A DNA stretch of 32,977 nucleotides from Campylobacteraceae bacterium. Its GTDB lineage: Bacteria > Campylobacterota > Campylobacteria > Campylobacterales > Campylobacteraceae. The stretch is from assembly GCA_031276365.1 (NCBI GenBank), contig JAISNG010000192.1, positions 1 through 32,977 of the forward strand, read 5' to 3'. This document shows positions 10,032 through 17,848 of this stretch, piece by piece. The notes beneath the pieces are model-generated. The model did not search any database and was not told where the DNA came from. It saw only the letters and a program-made list of their open reading frames with translations. Position numbers and translations under genes: made by a program. Position 1 is the first letter of the stretch, and each line of letters starts with the position of its first letter.

Positions 10032-10260
10032 GTTTATATTTATGATTAAATTTCTACTTTCATAAATTATATCAAAAAGCGGGTTGTTATCGGATATCTA
10101 AACTCATAAAAGAATTTCTATTTTTGTAGATAAATAATGGAGAATGGCTGGGCTGAGCAAATCTAGACTTATTATTAAATTTCAACAATTTCCGATTTAA
10201 ACACAGATGCTCTTCTCATAAAGTGAGGGTTTAAGCGTTTTAGATACGACGGTTTCCAAT
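10032..10260 (+). CRISPR. Degenerate type V-A (Cas12a)-like repeat array, probably decayed or orphan
   Basis: The unit at 10096-10131 is 36 nt long and ends in AATTTCTATTTTTGTAGAT. This differs from the processed Cas12a repeat AATTTCTACTNTTGTAGAT by one C-to-T change, which leaves a U-G wobble in the TCTAY/GTAGA stem. Its 5' end (ATCTAAACTC) also resembles the usual GTCTAAGAAC. Weaker copies lie at 10032-10067 (AATTTCTACTTTCATAAAT) and 10161-10196 (ATCTAGACTT...AATTTCAAC). A fourth, more eroded one lies at about 10225-10260. Starts are 64, 65 and 64 nt apart, giving spacers of about 28-29 nt, which suits type V-A. Each pair of the first three units matches at 23 of 36 positions, and their majority consensus restores TTTCTACTTTTNTAGAT. 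No cas gene is in the window. Chance similarity in A/T-rich DNA cannot be excluded for the flanking copies. Confidence 0.45.
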
Positions 10261-10300
10261 TTAAACCTTTCATATCATAGATGGTTTGTGAGACAGCAGA

Positions 10301-10371
10301 GCAATCAAACAAAAATATCCGCGCCAATTATCGCTAAATATGATGAGTTTATTATATTTTATTTTGATTGC
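10301..10371. repeat. Imperfect long inverted repeat upstream of lysA
   Basis: GCAATCAAA (10301-10309) and TTTGATTGC (10363-10371) are perfect 9-bp arms. With small bulges the pairing continues through AAAA/TTTT and TAT/ATA, leaving a loop of about 35 nt. Its role is unknown; no coding potential or transposase is nearby. Confidence 0.5.
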
Positions 10372-10405
10372 GTATGGTTTTAACAAGCTTTATGCAGCTT
10401 TTGGA

Positions 10406-10411
10406 TAAAAT
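10406..10411 (+). promoter_or_regulatory. Possible -10 element for the lysA operon
   Basis: GGATAAAAT lies 29 nt before the lysA start codon in a T-rich context typical of Campylobacterota promoters, which often lack a clear -35 box. It is placed by sequence similarity only. Confidence 0.35.
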
Positions 10412-10439
10412 ACTCTCTATTTTTTGACCAAGGTATGTT

Positions 10440-11639
10440 ATGGATTTTATGAAATTGGCACAAAAATATCAAACACCGCTGTATATATATGATTTTGACC
10501 ATATCTGCGAACAGTTTAACTTGCTCAAAGAGGCTTTCCGCGCTAGAAAATCACTTATCTGTTACGCGCTTAAGGCAAACTCAAACTTAAGCGTTGTGAA
10601 ACATTTGGCTGCGCTCGGAGCGGGATGCGACTGCGTATCGGCAGGAGAGATAAAAAGAGCTTTGATAGCTGGAGTATCAAAATACAAGATAATTTTCAGC
10701 GGCGTGGGTAAAGATGATAGTGAGATAGAGTTTGCGCTGAAAGAAGATATTTTGATGTTGAATGTTGAGAGCGAAGCGGAGTTAAAAAGAGTAGAGGCAA
10801 TAGCCCGCAATTTAAATAAAACCGCAAGGATAAGCATACGCGTAAATCCAAATGTAGATGCCAAAACACACCCTTACATATCCACGGGACTTAAGAAAAA
10901 TAAATTCGGCGTGGATATAGATACGGCAAAAAAACTCTATATCTACTGTAAAAATTCACCTCTCTTAGAGCCTATAGGCATACACTGCCATATAGGAAGC
11001 CAGATACTTGATATAGCGCCGTACCGCGATGCGGCGGCAGTAACGGCGGAGCTTTTGAGAAGCTTGAAATCTCTTGAGATAGATATTAAATTTTTTGATG
11101 TCGGCGGCGGACTTGGCATACGCTATAAAGATGAGGTTACTATAAAGCCTTACGATTTTGCACAGGCTGTTTTGGCAAATTTGGCAGGAACAGACGTAAC
11201 GGTCGTGTGTGAACCAGGACGGTTTTTGGTTGGTAATAGCGGATATTTGCTTACAAAAGTTTTGTATGAAAAATACAACGGCGCAAAGCGGTTTGTCATC
11301 ACGGACGCGGCTATGAATGATTTGATAAGACCAAGTTTGTACGAATCTTATCATGAAATAGAAGCAGTCAATAAAAGCGGCGGCGGTACTTTAGCCGATG
11401 TTGTGGGACCTGTTTGTGAAAGCGGTGATTTTTTGGGTAGAGAGGTGTTGCTGCCGCAGTTAAGTCATGGGGATTTGCTGGTTGTAAAAAGTGCGGGAGC
11501 TTACGGCTTTAGTATGAGCAGCAATTACAACTCACGTTTTCGCGCGGCGGAGGTTGCCATAGAAGACGGTAAAGACCGATTGATACGCAAAAGAGAGAGT
11601 TTTGAAGATTTGATAAAGTTGGAGCAGGAGTATCTTTGA
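10440..11639 (+). CDS. lysA: Diaminopimelate decarboxylase
   Basis: The enzyme decarboxylates meso-diaminopimelate to L-lysine in the cytoplasm, the last step of lysine synthesis, using pyridoxal phosphate. The 399 residues cover the full family length. The PLP lysine is K45 in YALKANSN. Other family signatures are GCDCVSAGEI, HCHIGSQI, the glycine-rich DVGGGLGIRY, CEPGRFLVGNSG, and the C-terminal GPVCESGDFLG with SAGAYGFSMSSNYNSR. The start follows AAGG with 6 nt spacing. It is the first gene of a run with pheA (10 nt gap), hisC and dxs, so these are probably cotranscribed. Identification is very secure. Confidence 0.97.
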   Translation: MDFMKLAQKYQTPLYIYDFDHICEQFNLLKEAFRARKSLICYALKANSNLSVVKHLAALGAGCDCVSAGEIKRALIAGVSKYKIIFSGVGKDDSEIEFALKEDILMLNVESEAELKRVEAIARNLNKTARISIRVNPNVDAKTHPYISTGLKKNKFGVDIDTAKKLYIYCKNSPLLEPIGIHCHIGSQILDIAPYRDAAAVTAELLRSLKSLEIDIKFFDVGGGLGIRYKDEVTIKPYDFAQAVLANLAGTDVTVVCEPGRFLVGNSGYLLTKVLYEKYNGAKRFVITDAAMNDLIRPSLYESYHEIEAVNKSGGGTLADVVGPVCESGDFLGREVLLPQLSHGDLLVVKSAGAYGFSMSSNYNSRFRAAEVAIEDGKDRLIRKRESFEDLIKLEQEYL

Positions 11640-11649
11640 GGGAGGCGGT

Positions 11650-12720
11650 ATGAATAAAATCAACGAATACAGACGCGAGATAGATAAAATTGACGATGAG
11701 ATTTTGAGGCTTTTGAACGAACGCATGGAGTTTGTAAAAGAGATAGGTATATTGAAACATACGAGCGACACTACTATCTACAGACCTGAGCGCGAAAAGG
11801 AGATTTTGGACAGGCTGAAAAAACTAAGCTCGGGAAGATTAAAGGGCGGGGCGATTGAGGCGATATATTCGGAAATATTTGCCGTAAGCAGAAATATAGA
11901 ATTACCTGAAAAGATAGCGTTTTTAGGACCTGAGGGGACATACTCTCATCAGGCGGCGCAAAGCAGATTCGGCGCTCAGGGAAGTTATCTTGCGCTAAAT
12001 ACCATAGAGGCTGTTTTTCAAGTCTTGACAAACAAAGAGGCAAAATACGGCGTCGTTCCGATAGAAAATAACACTGAAGGCGTAGTGGGAATCACGCTTG
12101 ATTGTCTTGGGAAATATGAGGATATAAAGATAGCAGCCGAACTTTATATGGACATACATCACTCTTTTGCGACATTTGCCGAAGATGTAAAAGATGTGAA
12201 AGTCATCTACTCTCACCCGCAGGGCTACAACCAATGCAGGCAGTTTTTGGATACTCATCTTTTGAATAATATAGAATTCATACCGACCAAATCAACATCC
12301 CAAGCGGCAAAAATGGCAAGCGAGGATAAAAGCGCGGCGGCTATTTGCTCATATATAGCGGCAAAACTCTACAAAGTCCCGACACTTTTCAACAAGATAG
12401 AAGACAATCTTGCAAATAGAACACGCTTTGTTATATTGAGCGATTTTAAAAATGCCAAAGGGACAAAAAACAAAACCTCCGTTTTGGCTAAGACTTATGA
12501 CAAGCCGGGCGGGCTTTTAGCACTTTTACAGCTTTTCAATGATGCCAAGATAAATCTTACAAAACTTGAATCGCGTCCGATAAGGGGACGGGATTTTAAG
12601 AGGGTGTTTTATCTGGATTTTGAAGGACATATAGATGATGAAAATGTTCAGGGTGTATTGAGTGGAAAAGGGAAGAATTATGATATTATATGGCTTGGAA
12701 GTTATATATCTGAGGATTGA
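11650..12720 (+). CDS. pheA: Bifunctional chorismate mutase / prephenate dehydratase
   Basis: The enzyme converts chorismate to prephenate and then to phenylpyruvate for phenylalanine synthesis. Residues 1 to about 85 form an AroQ-type helical mutase domain (EYRREIDKIDDEILRLLNER...YRPEREKEIL). Residues of about 93-270 form the dehydratase, with FLGPEGTYSHQAA, VVPIENNTEGVVG, KSTSQAAK and the RTRFVIL motif. The C-terminus is an ACT regulatory domain containing LESRPIRGRDFKRVFYLDFEGH, implying feedback control by phenylalanine. A clear ribosome binding site (GGGAGGC) lies between the lysA stop and this ATG. The 356-residue length is normal for P-protein. Confidence 0.96.
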   Translation: MNKINEYRREIDKIDDEILRLLNERMEFVKEIGILKHTSDTTIYRPEREKEILDRLKKLSSGRLKGGAIEAIYSEIFAVSRNIELPEKIAFLGPEGTYSHQAAQSRFGAQGSYLALNTIEAVFQVLTNKEAKYGVVPIENNTEGVVGITLDCLGKYEDIKIAAELYMDIHHSFATFAEDVKDVKVIYSHPQGYNQCRQFLDTHLLNNIEFIPTKSTSQAAKMASEDKSAAAICSYIAAKLYKVPTLFNKIEDNLANRTRFVILSDFKNAKGTKNKTSVLAKTYDKPGGLLALLQLFNDAKINLTKLESRPIRGRDFKRVFYLDFEGHIDDENVQGVLSGKGKNYDIIWLGSYISED

Positions 12721-12723
12721 TTT

Positions 12724-13821
12724 ATGAAGTTTAACAGTGTACTTGACAGTTTGGTAAATTATGAAGCGGGCAAGCCGATAGAGCTTGTCGTAAGAGAATA
12801 CGGCATTGAAGCCAAAGATGTGATAAAGATAGCAAGCAACGAAAACCCTCATGGCTGCAGCCCCAAAGTAGTGGAAGCGATACAAAAAGAAGCCTTTAAA
12901 ATGTCCCTTTATCCCGATGACAGCATGCATGAACTCAAAGAGGCGCTTGGAGTAAAATACGGCGTTGGAAGTGAAAATATCATTATAGGCTCGGGCAGCG
13001 ACCAGGTGATAGAGTTTTCGCTGTTTGCGAAGGCAAATCCTTCAAATAAGATATTGATGGCAAAAACCACATTTGCGATGTATGAGATTTACGGCAAACG
13101 CACGGGAACAACCATACTCAAAACGCCTTCACATGGACACGATATACAAGAATTTTCGGATATTTATAAAAAACATAAAGATATAGCCGTTATATTTTTG
13201 TGTCTGCCCAACAACCCTCTTGGCGAATGTTTGGATAAAGAGGAAGTTTTCAGGTTTTTGAAAGAGGTCTCAAGCGATACGTTGGTAGTGATAGACGGCG
13301 CTTATCAGGAGTTTGCACTCTTTAAGGATAAAAACAAAAAAATAGACCCAAAAGAGCTTATAGAAAATTTCCCAAATGCCATATATCTCGGCACATTTTC
13401 AAAAGCTTACGGGCTTGGCGGAATGAGAACGGGATACGGCGTGGGCAGCAGCGAGGTTGTCAAATCCCTGCATAAACTTCGTTCCCCTTTTAACATCACT
13501 ACTCTAAGCCTTAAAGCTGCTATAGAGGCGCTCAAAGATGAAGAGTTTGTGAAAAATACGGTTGTTAAAAATTTTGAAGAGATGGCAAAATATGAAGAGT
13601 TTGCCAAAAAGCTTGATATTGAATTTATCCCAAGCTACACAAATTTCATTACATGTAAAATGCAGAAAAACTCTTCGTCTATTTGTGAACAGCTCATGAA
13701 AAAAGGCATCATCATAAGAGACCTTAAAAGTTACGGCTTAAATGCTGTACGCATTACGATAGGCACAAAAGAGCAAAACGAGAGATTTTTTAAAGTTTTT
13801 GAGGATATTTACAGAGGCTAA
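12724..13821 (+). CDS. hisC: Histidinol-phosphate aminotransferase
   Basis: This PLP-dependent class I/II aminotransferase converts imidazole acetol phosphate to histidinol phosphate, and in this group may also act on aromatic keto acids. The N-terminal IASNENPHGCSPKV, the PLP-binding FSKAYGLGGMRTGYG with catalytic lysine K227, and LPNNPLGE are diagnostic. At 365 residues it is full length. It starts 3 nt after pheA, with the ribosome binding site inside the end of pheA (GAGGA). Placement next to pheA supports a shared role in amino-acid synthesis. Confidence 0.95.
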   Translation: MKFNSVLDSLVNYEAGKPIELVVREYGIEAKDVIKIASNENPHGCSPKVVEAIQKEAFKMSLYPDDSMHELKEALGVKYGVGSENIIIGSGSDQVIEFSLFAKANPSNKILMAKTTFAMYEIYGKRTGTTILKTPSHGHDIQEFSDIYKKHKDIAVIFLCLPNNPLGECLDKEEVFRFLKEVSSDTLVVIDGAYQEFALFKDKNKKIDPKELIENFPNAIYLGTFSKAYGLGGMRTGYGVGSSEVVKSLHKLRSPFNITTLSLKAAIEALKDEEFVKNTVVKNFEEMAKYEEFAKKLDIEFIPSYTNFITCKMQKNSSSICEQLMKKGIIIRDLKSYGLNAVRITIGTKEQNERFFKVFEDIYRG

Positions 13822-13824
13822 AGA

Positions 13825-15648
13825 TTGGATATAAAAAATTTTAGGATTGAAGAGTTAGAAAATCTTTGCGCTGATATACGAATGAAAATAATAGAAGTAC
13901 TCAGCCGCAACGGCGGGCATCTTAGCTCCAATATGGGCGCTGTCGAATTGACGGTTGCCATGCATTATGTATTTGATGCGGCAAAAGACCCGTTTATATT
14001 TGACGTAAGCCACCAATCCTATACGCACAAACTTTTGACGGACAGATGGGATAAATTTGATACTTTGCGGCAAATTGACGGCATTAGCGGTTATACAAAA
14101 CCATCCGAATCGCCGTATGACTATTTTGTTGCTGGTCATAGTTCCACCTCCATCTCTTTGGCTGTGGGCGCTGCTAAAGCTATTGCCTTGAAAAATGAAA
14201 AAGATAGAATCCCCGTTGCGCTTATTGGAGATGGCGCTATGAGTGCAGGTATGGCGTATGAAGCTCTTAATGAGATTGGAGATAGAAAATATCCCGTCGT
14301 TATCATGCTCAACGACAACGAAATGAGCATTTCAAAACCCATAGGCGCCATCAGCAAATACCTCTCTCAAGCGATGGCCGGGCAATTTTATCAAAAATTC
14401 AAGCGCAGGGTTGAACAACTGCTTGATTATCTACCAGAATCTGCCGTTTATATGGCAAAGAGATTTGAGGAGGGTTTTAAACTGATAACTCCAGGAATGC
14501 TTTTTGAAGAGCTTGGCTTGGAGTATATAGGTCCGATTGACGGACACAACCTGTATTCGCTAATCAGCGCCTTAAAAACAGCCAAAAAATTGGGAAAACC
14601 GGTCATCGTACATGCCCAAACGGTAAAAGGTAAGGGTTATGTAATGGCCGAAGGACAGTTTGAAAAGTGGCACGGTGTGGCTCCGTTTGATATTGAAAGC
14701 GGCGAACCTGTTAAGAGCGAAAAGGCTAAAAAGAGTGCAACTGTGCTTTTTAGCGAAGCGCTTTTTAATTTGGCAAAAGAGAATCAAGATATCGTCGGAG
14801 TAACGGCGGCAATGCCAAGCGGTACAGGCATGGATAAGTTGATAAGAGAATTTCCAGATAGATTTTGGGACGTTGCAATCGCCGAACAGCATGCGGTAAC
14901 ATCTATGTGCGCCATGGCAAGAGAGGGTTTTAAACCTTTTGTCGCGATATATTCTACGTTTTTGCAGCGCGCATACGACCAAATTATACATGATGCCTGT
15001 TTGATGAATTTGGGCGTTGTATTTGCGATAGACAGAGCGGGCATTGTTGGAGAGGACGGCGAAACGCATCAGGGTGTTTTTGATATTTCATATTTAAACG
15101 CCATACCCAACATGACGATATTTGCACCGCGAGACGAGATTGGTATGAAATACGCAGTAGAGTTTGCGTATGCTCATAACGGCACGTGTGCATTCAGATA
15201 TCCGAGAGGAAGTTTTGGCTCTTGCGGAGATATAAAATCAAAACCGTTTTTATTGGGAAAGGGTGAGATTTTGCACGAAGGTAAAAGCGGCATCGCATTT
15301 ATAGGATACGGCAATGGTGTGGGTAGAGCATATGAGTGCGCCAAACTTTTGGGCGGAGACATCACTATAGTTGATTTGAGATTTGTTAAACCGATAGACA
15401 AAAAACTCTTAAAAAAATTAGCCGACACATGCAAAAGATGGTATATTTTCAGCGACAGCGCTAAAAGAGGAGGCGTAGGGGAGATACTTGCCGGCTTTTT
15501 GAGCGAAGAGGGCATAAACGGCGTAACAATTACAAGTTTTGAATATGACGACAATTTCATACGACATGGAAATACGGAAAAAGTTGAAGAGTCTTTGGAA
15601 CTTTTGCCGTGCCAATTGGCGAAAAAAATAAAATTGTCAAATCATTAA
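13825..15648 (+). CDS. dxs: 1-deoxy-D-xylulose-5-phosphate synthase
   Basis: This thiamine-diphosphate enzyme condenses pyruvate and glyceraldehyde-3-phosphate, the first step of the MEP isoprenoid pathway and a source of thiamine and pyridoxal precursors. The start is a TTG 3 nt after the hisC stop, with AGAGG inside hisC. Seen in the 607 residues: the cofactor/Mg motif GDGAMSAGMAYEALNEIG from G135, YIGPIDGHN, the catalytic glutamate E354 in AIAEQHAVT, DRAGIVGEDGETHQG, and a C-terminal transketolase-like domain. In C. jejuni fliF-fliG-fliH separate hisC from dxs; here they are directly joined. Confidence 0.96.
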   Translation: MDIKNFRIEELENLCADIRMKIIEVLSRNGGHLSSNMGAVELTVAMHYVFDAAKDPFIFDVSHQSYTHKLLTDRWDKFDTLRQIDGISGYTKPSESPYDYFVAGHSSTSISLAVGAAKAIALKNEKDRIPVALIGDGAMSAGMAYEALNEIGDRKYPVVIMLNDNEMSISKPIGAISKYLSQAMAGQFYQKFKRRVEQLLDYLPESAVYMAKRFEEGFKLITPGMLFEELGLEYIGPIDGHNLYSLISALKTAKKLGKPVIVHAQTVKGKGYVMAEGQFEKWHGVAPFDIESGEPVKSEKAKKSATVLFSEALFNLAKENQDIVGVTAAMPSGTGMDKLIREFPDRFWDVAIAEQHAVTSMCAMAREGFKPFVAIYSTFLQRAYDQIIHDACLMNLGVVFAIDRAGIVGEDGETHQGVFDISYLNAIPNMTIFAPRDEIGMKYAVEFAYAHNGTCAFRYPRGSFGSCGDIKSKPFLLGKGEILHEGKSGIAFIGYGNGVGRAYECAKLLGGDITIVDLRFVKPIDKKLLKKLADTCKRWYIFSDSAKRGGVGEILAGFLSEEGINGVTITSFEYDDNFIRHGNTEKVEESLELLPCQLAKKIKLSNH

Positions 15649-15727
15649 CTAAAAAAATGTATCATTGCGGATATTTTTATATCAAGTTATGATTAAAATG
15701 TTACAAAAAAGTTTGTGAGGTTGAGAA

Positions 15728-16141
15728 ATGGATTTTATCACGCACTTAAGAGATAGGCGTCTTAAAGTAACTCCGCAGAGAACATCCATATTGAAGATTT
15801 TAAGCCGTCATACACACCCGAACATAGAGGAGCTGTACGAAGAGATTAGAAAAGAGTTTCCGACTATTTCGCTTGCGACTGTTTATAAAAATTTAAATAT
15901 TTTGAAACAAACAGGTATGGTACTTGAAATAAATGGAAATATTAGTAAGCCGAGACTTGATATATACACGCACCCTCATGCACATATTGTCTGCAAAAAT
16001 TGCGGAGCGATAGAAGATGCCGACTTCATGAAAAGCATACATAAATACAAACGAGAGCTCAAAAAAAGTACACTTTACGAGATAACACAGCTTGACGTAG
16101 TCGTTGTTGTTGCTTGCTGCAAACACTGCAAAAAAAACTAA
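15728..16141 (+). CDS. perR: Peroxide-responsive regulator of the Fur family (PerR)
   Basis: This is a metal-dependent repressor of oxidative-stress genes. The 137 residues include a winged helix (TPQRTSILKIL, SLATVYKNLNILK) and a metal-binding dimerisation domain. Regulatory-metal ligands line up with Bacillus subtilis PerR at a constant offset of 7: H30, D78, H84, H86 and D97. Aspartate at position 97 is the residue associated with PerR rather than Fur, where it is glutamate. C89-x-x-C92 and C131-x-x-C134 form the structural zinc site. The gene follows dxs, as perR does in C. jejuni, after a 79-nt gap containing a possible -10 (TATGAT, 15688-15693). It is probably autoregulated, although I could not define an operator. 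Confidence 0.88.
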   Translation: MDFITHLRDRRLKVTPQRTSILKILSRHTHPNIEELYEEIRKEFPTISLATVYKNLNILKQTGMVLEINGNISKPRLDIYTHPHAHIVCKNCGAIEDADFMKSIHKYKRELKKSTLYEITQLDVVVVVACCKHCKKN

Positions 16142-16162
16142 CTTTAAACTTCATACGTCTTT

Positions 16163-16186
16163 AAATACTTTTAGTATTTTTTTTTT
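16163..16186 (+). terminator. Probable rho-independent terminator of perR
   Basis: AAATACT (16163-16169) and AGTATTT (16173-16179) form a short stem with a TTT loop, followed by an uninterrupted T-run. The stem is A/T-rich and weak, but position and U-tract fit a terminator between perR and the next operon. Confidence 0.5.
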
Positions 16187-16249
16187 CATAGATATTTAAA
16201 ATAATTTATGCAATAATAGCTCATTTTACGACCATAAGGAAATAATCAG

Positions 16250-17095
16250 ATGAGCGAGCAAGTTCAGATTAACAGAAAAAATCCTACAGCATTTCTATTT
16301 GTTGTGGATCAGTCGCTTTCTATGGGCTATATAATGCCTTCGGTAAATAAGCCTAAAGCCAAACATGTAGCAGACGTCATAAATAGAACTATTTTAAATT
16401 TAATAGATCTTTGCAATAAGGCTGACGGCATTAGAGACTATTTTCACATAGGAATTATCGGTTACGGCGGCAAAGGCGTTAGAAATGTGCTTTTTGAAGA
16501 AGAGGAGAAACCTGTTTTGAATCTTATATCCGAAGTAGCCGTAAATGTAAAAAGGATAGAGTACGTAACCGAAAAAATTGATAACGGTCTTGGCAAAACG
16601 ATAGAGAGAACGACAGAATTTCCAGTATGGATAGAAGCTGATGTGGATGGCGAAACTCCCATGTGCGAGGCTTTTACATTAGCAAGAGAGACGCTAAGGG
16701 ATTGGTGTGCAAATAATCTAAACTCCTATCCGCCGACATTGATACATATTACGGACGGCGATTCTACGGACGGCAACCCTGAAGAGATAGCCGAAGAGAT
16801 TAAAAAAATTCGCACACTCTGCGGCAATGCGCTTATTTTTAACCTGCATGTAAGTTCATTTGATACCGATACGATAGAGTATCCGTTCAGCGACAGCAAC
16901 ATAAAAAATGAATACGCGAAAATGCTTTTCAGAATGTCAAGCATATTTCCCGAGCATTTGATAGGCAAGGCAAACGACAGAGGATACAGAGTCGTGGATA
17001 ATTCGAGAGGTTTTATATTTAATGCAGATGCCGTTGATATTGTGAATTTCCTTGAGATAGGTACGCTGCCGACCAATCCGTACAAAAAGCGATAA
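16250..17095 (+). CDS. VWA-domain protein of a TerY-P-type phosphosignalling triad
   Basis: The 281-residue protein is a single von Willebrand factor A domain with an intact metal-ion-dependent adhesion site: D20-x-S22-x-S24 (VVDQSLSMG), T136 in GETPM, and D169 in HITDGDSTDG. No signal peptide or membrane segment is visible, so it is probably cytoplasmic. It is similar in kind to TerY. The start is supported by AAGGA 9 nt upstream. It opens an operon with a PP2C phosphatase (12 nt gap) and a kinase. In the TerY-P triads known from comparative genomics, the VWA protein is thought to be the phosphorylated or scaffold component; that role is inferred here. Other tellurite-resistance genes (terB, terC, terD) are not in the window. 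Confidence 0.85.
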   Translation: MSEQVQINRKNPTAFLFVVDQSLSMGYIMPSVNKPKAKHVADVINRTILNLIDLCNKADGIRDYFHIGIIGYGGKGVRNVLFEEEEKPVLNLISEVAVNVKRIEYVTEKIDNGLGKTIERTTEFPVWIEADVDGETPMCEAFTLARETLRDWCANNLNSYPPTLIHITDGDSTDGNPEEIAEEIKKIRTLCGNALIFNLHVSSFDTDTIEYPFSDSNIKNEYAKMLFRMSSIFPEHLIGKANDRGYRVVDNSRGFIFNADAVDIVNFLEIGTLPTNPYKKR

Positions 17096-17107
17096 AGGCG
17101 CGGTTTA

Positions 17108-17839
17108 GTGGAGCTAATGTTTTGCGGCTCAATACCCAAGAATTACGACAGACCTTATGAAAATGAGGATTATTACAACATAGATATCATCAATCAAACT
17201 TTGCGTGTAGCTCTCAGCGACGGCGCTACAGTTTCATATGATTCTAAAAATTGGGCAAAAAATCTTGCGGATTATTTTGTAAAAAAGGATTTTATTTTTG
17301 GCAAAGACGTAAACAGGCTTATTAAATTTTACTACTCTAACCGTTTTGATTTTAAAAATTTGACACTTTTTCAAAAAAGAGGACTTAGATTTGGCTCTTA
17401 CGCCACAATGCTTGGTTTGGAATATAATCCTATTTCAAACTTTATACAAATTTTGGGCATAGGAGACAGTGTCGCGGTTTTTTTGGACAATTACGAATTT
17501 GTAGATTCTTTTCCATACTCAGCCTCAAGTGATTTTAGAAAAGACCCTAAGCTTTTAAGTACCAAAATAAAGCATAACTATTTTTTCTCATGCTCTAAAG
17601 ATTATAATAAATTTTATAGAGTTTGGAATATTGAGAAAGTCTATTGTCCGATAGTACTTTGCATGACAGATGCGCTTGCAGAGTGGGCGTTTAAATCATA
17701 CGAAAGCGGAAATGCGGATGTATGGAGAGAGATTGGCAGTATTAAATCTATGACGGATTTTAAAAATTTCATTGACGGGAAACGTCTGAATAAAAGCATC
17801 AAAACAGACGACACCACGCTTGTTTGCATAAAATTTTAA
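17108..17839 (+). CDS. PP2C-family Ser/Thr protein phosphatase
   Basis: The 243-residue protein carries the main PP2C signatures: N19-E20-D21 (ENEDYY), S37-D38-G39 (ALSDGA), G117-I-G-D-S121, T187-D188 (MTDALAEW) and D234-D235 (DDTTLV), which supply the two-metal centre. It would reverse phosphorylation by the kinase encoded 9 nt downstream. The GTG at 17108 lies about 9 nt after AAGG. An in-frame ATG at 17117 preceded by GGAG is an alternative start that would remove three residues. No membrane segment is seen. Divergence from textbook PP2C is considerable, but the motif order is convincing. Confidence 0.85.
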   Translation: MELMFCGSIPKNYDRPYENEDYYNIDIINQTLRVALSDGATVSYDSKNWAKNLADYFVKKDFIFGKDVNRLIKFYYSNRFDFKNLTLFQKRGLRFGSYATMLGLEYNPISNFIQILGIGDSVAVFLDNYEFVDSFPYSASSDFRKDPKLLSTKIKHNYFFSCSKDYNKFYRVWNIEKVYCPIVLCMTDALAEWAFKSYESGNADVWREIGSIKSMTDFKNFIDGKRLNKSIKTDDTTLVCIKF

Positions 17840-17848
17840 AGGATAAAA

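Noticed and set aside
10265..10439. A lysine riboswitch upstream of lysA
   Set aside because: The conserved multi-helix core of the lysine aptamer is not apparent; only the bulged inverted repeat and A/T-rich sequence are seen.
14572..15069. A 165-codon - strand frame inside dxs
   Set aside because: The dxs reading frame is intact with all motifs, and the antisense product has no family features.
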